Part shown: positions 1-7,359 of the stretch, piece by piece
How the letters are laid out: each line of letters begins with the position of its first letter
Position numbering within the stretch: position 1 is the stretch's first letter
From: Aeromicrobium erythreum
Lineage (GTDB): Bacteria > Actinomycetota > Actinomycetes > Propionibacteriales > Nocardioidaceae
Length of the DNA stretch: 64,000 bases
Assembly (NCBI RefSeq): GCF_001509405.1
Contig: NZ_CP011502.1
Span: 558,001-622,000, forward strand
Direction of reading: 5' to 3'
The notes under the pieces: model-generated
The model's database searches: none
Told to the model about the DNA's origin: nothing
What the model saw: the letters and a program-made list of their open reading frames with translations, nothing else
Made by a program: the position numbers and the translations under genes

Positions 1-667
1 GCACGTGGGCGTAGGTGGGCTGGGGCAGGTCGAGCAGCGACGCGAGGTAGGCCTGGCGGGCCGCCGACGTGAGCAGGTCGTCGGCCCGGACCACCTGGTC
101 GACGTCCTGGGCCGCGTCGTCGACGACCACGGCGAGGTTGTAGGCGGGGGTGCCGTCGTTGCGGAGCAGCACGACGTCGTCCACGACGCCCTCGACGTCA
201 CCGTGGAGGACGTCGTGCACCGTCCAGGAGGTGACGGCTGCGCGCAGCCGCAGGGCGGCCGGCCGCGCCGTGGCCCGGGCGTCGCGCTGCGCGTCGGTCA
301 GGTCGCGGCAGGTGCCCGGGTAGGCGCCCGGGGGCAGGTGCGGTGCGGTGGGCGCCTCCTGGACCTCGCGACGGGTGCAGAAGCAGGGGTAGACCAGGTC
401 GGCGTCGGCGAGCGCCTGGACGGCCGCGTCGTACGCCGCGAGGCGCTCGCTCTGGCGGACCACCGGCCCGTCCCAGTCGAGCCCGAGTGCGAGGAGGTCG
501 TCGAGCTGGCGCTGCTCCGCGCCTGGACGGACGCGGTCGAGGTCCTCCACGCGCAGCACGAAGGATCGCCGGGTCGAGCGAGCGAACAGCCAGGCGAGCA
601 GCGCCGTGCGGAGGTTACCGACGTGCAGGTCGCCGGACGGCGAGGGAGCGAAGCGTCCGGCGGGCAT
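1..667 (-). CDS. gluQ: Glutamyl-Q tRNA(Asp) synthetase, truncated by the left window edge
   Basis: Glutamylates queuosine in the anticodon of tRNA-Asp; a paralogue of the GluRS catalytic domain lacking the anticodon-binding domain. About 222 N-terminal residues are visible. The protein starts [18 protein letters not shown], containing the class I HIGH-type motif (HVGN), followed by [14 protein letters not shown] and a CFC...Y..C zinc-binding pattern (CFCTRREV, then GAYPGTC), as in GluQRS. The frame is open to base 1, so the C-terminus lies outside the window. The ATG is preceded by a CATACT hexamer six bases upstream and no Shine-Dalgarno, suggesting a leaderless start inside the upstream small gene. 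Family assignment is firm; function is from family knowledge. Confidence 0.9.
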   Translation of the reverse strand, partial: MPAGRFAPSPSGDLHVGNLRTALLAWLFARSTRRSFVLRVEDLDRVRPGAEQRQLDDLLALGLDWDGPVVRQSERLAAYDAAVQALADADLVYPCFCTRREVQEAPTAPHLPPGAYPGTCRDLTDAQRDARATARPAALRLRAAVTSWTVHDVLHGDVEGVVDDVVLLRNDGTPAYNLAVVVDDAAQDVDQVVRADDLLTSAARQAYLASLLDLPQPTYAHV

Positions 668-800
668 CTTCGGAGTATGTCGGATGGGTCTCGACGTAGC
701 GGACGACCATCGTCACGAGGCGGTGGGCCCCGAGCAGGAAGATGGCGCCGACGAAGAGCGTCAGGACGAGGCTGAGGAAGGTGAGGAAGACGACGACCAT
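615..800 (-). CDS. Small membrane protein, 61 aa
   Basis: Unrecognised 61-residue protein beginning [20 protein letters not shown], with one long hydrophobic segment (about residues 1-32) followed by a basic, Arg-rich tail. It overlaps the gluQ start by 53 bp in another frame. The ATG lies six bases after a TACAGT hexamer which has TTGGAA 17 bases upstream, a good actinobacterial promoter placed for a leaderless transcript; this promoter is the main reason for believing the gene. No function can be inferred beyond membrane location. Confidence 0.5.
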   Translation of the reverse strand: MVVVFLTFLSLVLTLFVGAIFLLGAHRLVTMVVRYVETHPTYSEDARRTLRSLAVRRPARR

Positions 801-806
801 GTCGCC

Positions 807-841
807 ACTGTAGGTCGCGAACTACACCGTTCCAACTTGGA
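807..841 (-). promoter_or_regulatory. Promoter for the 61-aa membrane protein, with overlapping palindrome
   Basis: Read on the minus strand: TTGGAA, 17-bp spacer, TACAGT, then six bases to the ATG. The -35 overlaps the 11-bp palindrome TCCAACTTGGA at 831-841, which could be a repressor site. The nearby IclR-type gene, divergently oriented, is one candidate binder, but this is conjecture. Confidence 0.45.
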
Positions 842-1076
842 TCTGCGCAGGTCAGACGGGATCTCCGGAGAATGGCCCATGGTGTGACCAAGATCACGAC
901 GGGCAGCTCGCGGACGAGGTCCGCGGCTCGCCCGGACGAGGTGCTCGGCACGCGCGGACCGGCCCCGGTCGTGGTCCCCGCGGCGGCACGACCGGCTGCC
1001 GCGGGTCCGTGGGGCGACGTCGACGCTCCCGTAGGATCGGCTCTCGTCGGGCAGCGCGCCCGAGACCTGAGGAGGC

Positions 1077-1832
1077 ATGGTGGTGGCGGAGTCGAACGCG
1101 TCGACGATGCGCTCGCTCGACCGCGCCATCGACGTGCTCGAGGTCCTCGAGGCCGCGCCCCACGGCCTGCGGCTGAGCGAGATCGCCCGCCGCTCGGGGC
1201 TGCACGTGGCCACCGCCCAGCGGATCCTGGGTGCGCTCGAGACCCGCGGCCGGGTCGAGCGGGAGGACAACCGCTACCGCGCCGGGGTCGGCCTGCTCTT
1301 CGGGGCGCACGCCTTCCTCACCGGCAGCCCGCTGGTGCTGAACGCCCGTCCCGTGCTGCAGGACCTCGCCGCCGAGACCGGGCTCGCCTCGTCGGTCTTC
1401 GTGCGCACCGGCACCAGCCGCGCCGTCATCGCCCGCGTCGAGGGGTCCAACCCGCTGCGCTACGAGCTGCCCGTCGGGGAGCGGCTGCCGCTGCACCTGG
1501 GAGCGGGCAAGGTGCTCGCCGCCTACCTGCCGGAGTCGTTGCAGCAGCGGGTGGTCGACGAGGCGGTGCCGTTCGTCACCGCCAGCGGCGTCGAGATCGA
1601 CGTCGAGGCGTGGCGCGAGGCGCTCGTGACGATCCGAGCGCGCGGCTACGTGGTCTCCGAGGGGGAGCGCGTCATCGGTGCCCGCTCCGTCGCGGCCGCC
1701 GTGCGCCTGGGCGACGACGTCGTGGCCGCCCTCCAGGTGGCGGGCACGACCGAGACGTTCCCGGAGTCGCGGATCGAGGCGTGGTCGGCAGCCGTGCGCA
1801 ACGCCGCCTCGGCCCTCAGCCGCCGGCTCTGA
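1077..1832 (+). CDS. IclR-family transcriptional regulator
   Basis: Predicted DNA-binding regulator of 251 aa. The N-terminus (about residues 12-75) is a winged helix-turn-helix of the IclR type (LRLSEIARRSGLHVATAQRI), followed by the IclR effector-binding domain (roughly 80-250) with LPLHLGAGKVLAAYLP and a C-terminal SRRL end. GAGGAGGC precedes the ATG at good spacing, so this gene has a leadered mRNA, unlike many neighbours. It faces (tail to tail) the four-gene catabolic operon at 1858-5852, and IclR proteins commonly control aromatic or hydroxy-acid catabolism, so it is the likely regulator of that operon; that link is inferred. Confidence 0.88.
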   Translation: MVVAESNASTMRSLDRAIDVLEVLEAAPHGLRLSEIARRSGLHVATAQRILGALETRGRVEREDNRYRAGVGLLFGAHAFLTGSPLVLNARPVLQDLAAETGLASSVFVRTGTSRAVIARVEGSNPLRYELPVGERLPLHLGAGKVLAAYLPESLQQRVVDEAVPFVTASGVEIDVEAWREALVTIRARGYVVSEGERVIGARSVAAAVRLGDDVVAALQVAGTTETFPESRIEAWSAAVRNAASALSRRL

Positions 1833-1857
1833 CCCTGTCGACCAGGACGCCTCTCGC

Positions 1858-2844
1858 TCAGCGCAGCGCCGTCGCGTTGGCCGGCGAGCCGACCCCGCCC
1901 TCGAGGTGCAGCGGCTTGACGACGACGAGGCAGTGCCAGCGCTGGTCCTGCGCGCACGCCGTCGCGAGGGCGTCGAGACGCCACAGCTCGCCGAGAGGCA
2001 TCCCGAGGGAGGCGATGAGCTCCTGGTGCATCATCCCGGCGTCGTCGACGGCCGACCCGGCGAACTCGGTGTCGGGCACCACGGGCAGCCGCTCGACCGC
2101 GAACGTGTCCGTGGCGAACAGGGCGACCCGGTGGTCCCAGAGCCACCGGGGGAGCGCGCGACGCTGCGCGAACCCGGTGGCGCAGCGACGGTCGCGGACC
2201 TCGGTGCGCGCCTTCCGGTCCAGCGCCAGGTACCACGAGGCCCAGCCGGTGTGCACGAGCACGAGGTCGCCCGGCTCGACGGCGACGTCCTGACGCCGGG
2301 CGGCGGCCTCCAGGTCGTCGACCTCGAGGACCTCGCCTCGTGCGTGGTCCAGCGGCGCCCCGAGGTCGGCCCGGGCGGCCGCGACGTCGAGCAGCACGCC
2401 GCGACCCACGACGGGCCGTTCCGCCCAGCGCTGCACCCCGAGGGTGGGACTGCCGACGGCGATCTGCGCGTCGGCGTGCCCGTCGTAGAACCCCCAGTCC
2501 TGGGCGCGCCGGTGCCGCAGGCCGTCGACCTGGGAGCTCGCCTGCAGGAAGAAGTCGAGGCTGTCGTCGCGGGATTGCGGGTGCCCGGCCACGATCGTGT
2601 GCCGGGGCGCCTGGCGGGCGCGCGCCATGGGCGGGTCGAAGGCGGCGAGGCCGTGGTCGAGGTTCACGACCTCGCCCGTCCGCACCAGCGACGCCGCCGC
2701 GAGCACCTGCTCCGGTCCGGCGAGGTCGGCCATGCCGCGCTCGCTGGCCGGGTCGAACAGTCCCCAGGTGGAGCCGGGAGGGGCGTCACCGCGTCGCAGC
2801 AGGTCGTTGTACGACGCGGTGACGTCGAGGGGTCCGTCAGGCAT
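1858..2844 (-). CDS. Cyclase-family (kynurenine formamidase-like) hydrolase
   Basis: 328-aa protein of the cyclase superfamily (PF04199 type), last gene of a four-gene operon, overlapping its upstream neighbour by 8 bp. The middle region reads QASSQVDGLRH where classical members have HxGTHxDxPxH: the Asp and final His remain, but the first two metal-binding His positions are Gln and Ser. VVGRGVLLDVA and GDLVLVHTGW match the actinobacterial branch of this family. Likely hydrolyses an amide, lactone or enol-lactone-like substrate in the pathway served by the adjacent transporter; the substrate is unknown. Confidence 0.75.
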   Translation of the reverse strand: MPDGPLDVTASYNDLLRRGDAPPGSTWGLFDPASERGMADLAGPEQVLAAASLVRTGEVVNLDHGLAAFDPPMARARQAPRHTIVAGHPQSRDDSLDFFLQASSQVDGLRHRRAQDWGFYDGHADAQIAVGSPTLGVQRWAERPVVGRGVLLDVAAARADLGAPLDHARGEVLEVDDLEAAARRQDVAVEPGDLVLVHTGWASWYLALDRKARTEVRDRRCATGFAQRRALPRWLWDHRVALFATDTFAVERLPVVPDTEFAGSAVDDAGMMHQELIASLGMPLGELWRLDALATACAQDQRWHCLVVVKPLHLEGGVGSPANATALR

Positions 2845-3142
2845 CCTCGTCCCTCGCGCTGGCGGGCCGCAGGTACTCGAGCGCGAACGCGAACAGCCCG
2901 CACACGGTGGCGACCGTGAAGGTCGGCGGCCCGAGCCGCTCGCCGATCGCGGCCACCGCGGGACCGTCGCCGGCGACGAGCTGCACGGCCTGTGCCGCGA
3001 CGAGCACGAACCCGCCGGCCAGGAACACCAGGAGCGTGACGACGAAGCCGAGGCGGAGGAAGGACCGCAGCCGAGCCGTCGCCGGCCTCTCGGACGGTGT
3101 GGCGGACGGATCGATGGTCGTCGGGTGGTCGAGGGGGTTCAT
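2837..3142 (-). CDS. Small membrane protein linked to TRAP-type permease
   Basis: 101 aa with two hydrophobic segments (about residues 32-57 and 74-90). It begins within the permease stop (ATGA overlap) and runs 8 bp into the cyclase gene, so it is translationally coupled on both sides. TRAP transporters need a small membrane subunit (DctQ), usually longer and four-helix; this protein occupies that place but is too short to be a classical DctQ. The sequence alone does not identify it; a transporter accessory role is inferred from position. Confidence 0.6.
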   Translation of the reverse strand: MNPLDHPTTIDPSATPSERPATARLRSFLRLGFVVTLLVFLAGGFVLVAAQAVQLVAGDGPAVAAIGERLGPPTFTVATVCGLFAFALEYLRPASARDEDA

Positions 3143-4476
3143 ACGGGCAGCACTCCAGACGCGATGAGGACGCCGATGCCCAGGATGGGCAGGCAGAAGT
3201 AGGTGACGAGGGGGCGGAACATCTTGGCGGGGTCGACCTGGGCGAGTCCCGCGGCGACGTAGATCGGCGCACCGGACGGGGGCGAGGCGCCCTCGGTCGA
3301 GGCGAAGATGAGGACGGCCGTCGCCGCCACGGCCGGCTCGACGCCGACGCCGATGAGCGCGGCCACGGCCACCGGGCCGATCGCCGCCATCGTGGCCGAC
3401 GCGGTGAGGGGGATGGCGATCGCGACGACGACGGCACCGACGATGAGCGCCATGACCGGGCGGGGGGCGTCGACGGCCTCCAGCGCGGTGGTCAGCTGCG
3501 CCGGCAGTCCGAGCTCGCCGAGCACGTTCGCCGCCGCGAACGCGGCCACGATCGTCACGCCGATGACCCCGAACCGCGGGGCGGCTCCCGCGAGGAGATC
3601 GAACCAGTCGCGTCCTCCGCGGGGCAGGTGTCGCCGACCGAGGAACCCGACGATCGCGATCATCAGGACGGGGATCCAGACGATGAGGCTGAGCGCCTCA
3701 CCGGTGTCGACGCCGACGTAGTCGCTGAGCCGTGCGGACGTCCAGCCCATCGTGAGCAGGACCGGCACGACCATCCCGATGAACAGCGTCAGCGAGGTCC
3801 ACCCCCGGGAGAAGCTGCGCCCGAACGGCAGCCGGTCGGCGGGGTCCATCGCGCGCAGGTTGTACTTGCGGACCATGTAGGCGTTGACCAGGAGGCGCAC
3901 GCCGAGGCACCAGAGACCACCGATCGCCAGCGGGATGACCAGCTCGTCCACGGTGAGCGTCCCGGTGGTCGCCAGGGCGCCCGTGAGGATGAACATCGTC
4001 GAGCTGAACGGGAAGGTGACGCCCATGCCGGCGCACCCGGCGACGACGCTCCCCGCGATCTCCGGGCGGACCTGGGCGCGCTTCATCCAGGGGATGGTGA
4101 TCGAGCCGACCGCTGCCGTGACCGACGCGCCCACGTGGGCGACGGAGCCGAACGCCCCGGCAGCGACGGTGCTCGTGTAGACCGGTCCGCCGCGGACGCG
4201 GCCGAGCAGCGAGTTCAGGATGTCGATCATCCGGTCCAGCACCGGCGTCTGGCCCAGGATGTAGCTCATGAAGACGAACGCGAGGCCGGCGAACATGACC
4301 TGCTCCTGCGTGGCCTCCCAGAAGGCGTGGGTGAGGACGGTCCAGGCGTCGGCGCCGGCGAAGGCCGTGACGACGAGCAGGCCGACCAGCATGGCCTCGC
4401 CGATGTTGCGACCGAGGACGAAGTTCCAGACGATGATGGCCGCCATGTAGACGAGCAGGGCGATGATCGCGCTCAC
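3139..4476 (-). CDS. TRAP-type transporter large permease (DctM-like)
   Basis: 445-aa polytopic membrane protein with about 11-12 hydrophobic segments. Sequence blocks such as SLLGRVRGGPVYTSTVAAG, VGASVTAAVGSITIPWMKRA and TEGASPPSGAPIYVAAGLA are typical of the DctM/TRAP large subunit that moves carboxylate substrates with Na+ or H+. It starts with GTG in a GTGA overlap with the upstream dehydrogenase-aldolase gene and ends in an ATGA overlap with the small membrane gene. No periplasmic DctP-type binding protein is seen in the window, so either it lies elsewhere or this system works without one. Confidence 0.82.
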   Translation of the reverse strand: MSAIIALLVYMAAIIVWNFVLGRNIGEAMLVGLLVVTAFAGADAWTVLTHAFWEATQEQVMFAGLAFVFMSYILGQTPVLDRMIDILNSLLGRVRGGPVYTSTVAAGAFGSVAHVGASVTAAVGSITIPWMKRAQVRPEIAGSVVAGCAGMGVTFPFSSTMFILTGALATTGTLTVDELVIPLAIGGLWCLGVRLLVNAYMVRKYNLRAMDPADRLPFGRSFSRGWTSLTLFIGMVVPVLLTMGWTSARLSDYVGVDTGEALSLIVWIPVLMIAIVGFLGRRHLPRGGRDWFDLLAGAAPRFGVIGVTIVAAFAAANVLGELGLPAQLTTALEAVDAPRPVMALIVGAVVVAIAIPLTASATMAAIGPVAVAALIGVGVEPAVAATAVLIFASTEGASPPSGAPIYVAAGLAQVDPAKMFRPLVTYFCLPILGIGVLIASGVLPV

Positions 4477-5852
4477 GACACCTCCTCCTGGGCCCGACGG
4501 TACGCGTCGACGGCCGCAGAGATGCCCTCACGACGCCGGGCCTCCTCCTCCTGCACGGCGCGAGCGGCGGGCAGGAGCGCGGGCGCCTCGTGCGGCCGGA
4601 CGAAGGTGACGCCGTCGCCGTCGGCCACCACGAGGTCGCCCTCGAGGCACACGACCCCGCCCACCGAGACGGGCTCACCGTGGTGGAAGGGCCCGTTCTT
4701 GTAGGGGCCGGCGGCGTTGCGGGCGCGGTGCCAGATGGGGAAGCCCATGTCCTGCAGGTCCTCCGCGTCGCGGATGGCGCCGTCGATGACCATGCCGGCG
4801 ACCCCCTTGGCGATGAGGCGACCGGCGATGAGCTCGCCGACCAGGGCGCGGCTGGTGTCGGCCTGCCCGTCGACGACGATCACGTCGTGCGGGCGGGCCT
4901 GCTCGATGATGCGCTGGATCCCGACGTTGTCGCCGCCGGCGACGGTCACGGTGCGGGCGCGGCCGACCATGGTCGCGCCGCGCCACGGCGCGTGCAGGTC
5001 GCGGGTGATGCCGAGACGACCGCGGGCGTCGCCGATGTTGGCCACCGGCAGGTCCGCCCACGCACGGAGTACGTCGGCGTCGACGATCGTGTGGTTCTCG
5101 GCGAGCTGCTGGTGCAGGGCCGCGGTCGCGCGGGCCATGACGGGCACGAGGCCCGCGTCGGTGATCTGCCGGGTGGCGTCGCGCATCTCGTGAGCGCGGC
5201 GTGCGGCGTGCTTGTAGGTGCTGTCGTAGAGCCGGTCCATCGCGACGGCGCCGTCGGCGAGCTGCTCGGCGACCTGCTCGCGGGTCCAGTCCTCGAGCCC
5301 GGCCGCCCGGCCGGCCTCGAGCGTCTCGACGATGAGCGCCGCGACCCCCTTCATCCAGCTCGAGCGGACCAGCTTGCGGGTGGCGGCGTCGCCGGGCGCA
5401 CCGCCGATGTCGTCGACGTCAGCACCGAGCGCGGTGAACAACGAGGCGGCGACGGCGCTGCCGGAGCCGCTGACGATCAGCGGGGTACGGGCGCCGAAGG
5501 TCGGGACCGAGCCGATCACGGCGACGTCGGCGAGGAGGACGTCGTGCCCCTCCAGCGCGGCGCGGACGTCGTCCTTCAGGGCCGACGAGCCCGAGTTCAT
5601 GTCGGCGAGGCAGGAGCCGGGACGCATCGCGGTGGCGGCCTCGGTGGCGACGGCCACGGCGGCCCGGGCCCCGGTGAGGCCGAGTACGACGTCGGCCTCG
5701 AGGACCGCGTCGGCGATCGAGGTCGCGCGGACGACGTGGTCGGGCGTGGGGACGTCGCCGGGGTCGTAGCCCGTGACGTCCCAGCCCTGCCTCGTGCAGG
5801 CGGAGGCGTACAGCGCGCCGGCTTCACCCAGTCCAAGTACCGCTACGTGCAT
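4473..5852 (-). CDS. Fusion: NAD-binding beta-hydroxyacid dehydrogenase + RraA/HMG-aldolase domain
   Basis: 459-aa protein, first gene of the operon. Residues 1-~255 form a 6-phosphogluconate/3-hydroxyisobutyrate dehydrogenase-like unit: Rossmann start VAVLGLGEAGALYAS, LADMNSGSSALKDD, and a C-terminal helical part (KLVRSSWMKGVAALIVET) of DUF1932 type. Residues ~265-459 form an RraA-type domain: LPVANIGDARGRLG, DVIVVDGQADTSRALVGELI, KGVAGMVIDGAIRDAEDL, matching 4-hydroxy-4-methyl-2-oxoglutarate aldolase-like proteins. The ATG at 5852 gives a clean Rossmann N-terminus; an in-frame ATG at 5909 would add 19 non-conserved residues. The two activities on one chain suggest sequential oxidation and retro-aldol cleavage of a hydroxy acid; substrate unknown. 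Confidence 0.82.
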   Translation of the reverse strand: MHVAVLGLGEAGALYASACTRQGWDVTGYDPGDVPTPDHVVRATSIADAVLEADVVLGLTGARAAVAVATEAATAMRPGSCLADMNSGSSALKDDVRAALEGHDVLLADVAVIGSVPTFGARTPLIVSGSGSAVAASLFTALGADVDDIGGAPGDAATRKLVRSSWMKGVAALIVETLEAGRAAGLEDWTREQVAEQLADGAVAMDRLYDSTYKHAARRAHEMRDATRQITDAGLVPVMARATAALHQQLAENHTIVDADVLRAWADLPVANIGDARGRLGITRDLHAPWRGATMVGRARTVTVAGGDNVGIQRIIEQARPHDVIVVDGQADTSRALVGELIAGRLIAKGVAGMVIDGAIRDAEDLQDMGFPIWHRARNAAGPYKNGPFHHGEPVSVGGVVCLEGDLVVADGDGVTFVRPHEAPALLPAARAVQEEEARRREGISAAVDAYRRAQEEVS

Positions 5853-6081
5853 CACATTCTCATTCCGTGAGAGGTTGTATCGAAACGAGTGTGAGGGGCA
5901 GCACATCATTCGTCAAGCGGGTCACGTGACGGGGGCCACGTCCCGGGCCCTGGAGATGCCCTGGGTGGTGCCGTCGGGGCACGCGGCGGGGCGTGACGCA
6001 GCACGACGGCGTCACGGCGCGACGCAGGAGGACGGCGCGGTGACGGGTGCGGGGAGGGCGGATCGCCGAGCGACCTGCCGG

Positions 6082-6157
6082 TGGTACCCCCTACGGGATT
6101 CGAACCCGCGCTACCGCCTTGAAAGGGCGGCGTCCTGGGCCGCTAGACGAAGGGGGC
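6082..6157 (-). tRNA. tRNA-Glu (UUC)
   Basis: Reading the minus strand, a full cloverleaf is present: acceptor GCCCCCU pairs with AGGGGGU (terminal G-U pair), anticodon stem CCGCC/GGCGG encloses CUUUCAA with anticodon UUC, and the T arm is GCGGG-UUCGAAU-CCCGU. Discriminator A followed by an encoded CCA gives 76 nt. It is transcribed toward the dehydrogenase-aldolase operon, 229 bp away. Confidence 0.97.
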
Positions 6158-6238
6158 GCGGCGGACCCAGCATACGGGTGGCGGGCCCCGACGGCCTGCA
6201 CGCCCGGGTCCCCACCGGCCCTCGGGCAGGATGGGGGC

Positions 6239-6589
6239 GTGGTGGAGATGAGCGAGGACCGGTTCGCCGAGCTGGTCGAGGCCGCGTTCGCGCAGGTGCC
6301 GCAGGAGCTGACCGCGCTGCTCGACAACGTCGTGCTGTTCGTCGAGGACGACGCACCCGCCGACGACCCCGACCTGCTCGGTCTCTACGACGGGGTGGCC
6401 CTCACCGAGCGCGACACCGCCTACGGTGGCGTCCTGCCCGACCGGATCATGATCTTCCGTCGACCGACCCTCGCGATCTGCGAGACGGAGGAGGAGGTCG
6501 TCGAGGAGGTCGGCATCACGGTGGTCCACGAGATCGCCCACCACTTCGGCATCGACGACGAGCGTCTGCACGAGCTCGGCTATGCGTAG
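6239..6589 (+). CDS. Small zinc metallopeptidase family protein
   Basis: 116-aa member of the actinobacterial small zincin family (PF06262 type). Ends VVHEIAHHFGIDDERLHELG, with the HExxH zinc motif and a downstream acidic cluster. Starting at GTG 6239 gives MVEMSEDRFAELV; a CAGGAT hexamer sits exactly six bases upstream and there is no Shine-Dalgarno, so a leaderless start is favoured over the internal ATG at 6248. The last 8 bp overlap the pirin gene. Physiological substrate is unknown for the family. Confidence 0.85.
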   Translation: MVEMSEDRFAELVEAAFAQVPQELTALLDNVVLFVEDDAPADDPDLLGLYDGVALTERDTAYGGVLPDRIMIFRRPTLAICETEEEVVEEVGITVVHEIAHHFGIDDERLHELGYA

Positions 6590-7244
6590 CGAGGTGCGCC
6601 GCGCGGGCGACCGGTACGTGAGCGAGGGCGACGGCGTCCGGACCCTGCACTCGTTCTCCTACGGCATCCACTACGACCCCGCCAACACGGGCTTCGGCGC
6701 CGTCGTGGCCGTGAACGAGGAGGTCGTCGACCCGGGACGCGGGTACGCCGAGCACCGGCACAGCGACGTCGAGATCGTCACCTGGGTGCTCGAGGGCGAG
6801 CTCGCCCACCGCGATACGACGGGGACCCACGGCACTGTGCGCCCCGGTACGGCGCAGCGGCTGAGCGCCGGCGGCGGTGCGCGGCACGAGGAGCTGAACG
6901 CCTCGGACGTCGAGTCGCTGCGGTTCGTCCAGACGATGCTCCGCTCGCGGCACGCGTCGGCGCCGGAGTACGCGTCGCTCGACGTGCCGACGGGTCCCGG
7001 CCTGCACGCGGGCGTCACGTTGCACGCCGATGCGGAGCTGCTCGTCGCCCGGCCGAGCGTCGACGCGCCCCTGACCGTCCCCGCGTCGCCCGCCCTCCTC
7101 GTGCACGTGACGCGCGGCTCCGTGGAGGTGGCGGGAGCGCGGCTCGGCCCCGGCGACGCGCTGCGGGCCGAGGAGGTCGAGGACGACGTCGTGCTGGTGG
7201 GCGACGGCGAGGCGCTCGTGTGGCGGCTCGGCGCCGCGACCTGA
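6582..7244 (+). CDS. Pirin family protein
   Basis: 220-aa bicupin. The N-terminal cupin carries EHRHSDVEIVTWVLEGELAH and AGGGARHEEL, matching the pirin metal-binding pattern (two His, then His/Glu). Family members include quercetin 2,3-dioxygenases such as E. coli YhhW; the physiological substrate in actinobacteria is unknown. Starts 8 bp before the end of the zincin gene, so the two are probably cotranscribed. Confidence 0.85.
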   Translation: MRSEVRRAGDRYVSEGDGVRTLHSFSYGIHYDPANTGFGAVVAVNEEVVDPGRGYAEHRHSDVEIVTWVLEGELAHRDTTGTHGTVRPGTAQRLSAGGGARHEELNASDVESLRFVQTMLRSRHASAPEYASLDVPTGPGLHAGVTLHADAELLVARPSVDAPLTVPASPALLVHVTRGSVEVAGARLGPGDALRAEEVEDDVVLVGDGEALVWRLGAAT

Positions 7245-7347
7245 CGACCCGGCTTCAGGACAGTCCGGTGAGAGCTGGGCCGTGAGAGCTGAGCCACAGT
7301 AGTTGACGTTTGCAACCTCCGGGTGGCGTCTGGAAAAAGGCCGCACT

Positions 7348-7353
7348 TAGGCT
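7348..7353 (+). promoter_or_regulatory. -10 hexamer (TAGGCT) of leaderless tmsA-like gene
   Basis: TAGGCT followed by six bases and the ATG at 7360. No good -35 is seen 17-18 bp upstream. Just upstream (7270-7305) the motif GTGAGAGCTG is directly repeated twice. Confidence 0.5.
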
Positions 7354-7359
7354 GAGGTC

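Noticed and set aside
5853-6081. Additional gene between the dehydrogenase-aldolase gene and tRNA-Glu
   Set aside because: Frames in this 229-bp stretch have no start signal or coding pattern; it more likely holds the operon promoter and IclR operator, but no clear motif was found.
1-6157. Functional link between gluQ and tRNA-Glu
   Set aside because: GluQRS modifies tRNA-Asp, not tRNA-Glu, and the genes are 5 kb apart; co-occurrence is coincidental.
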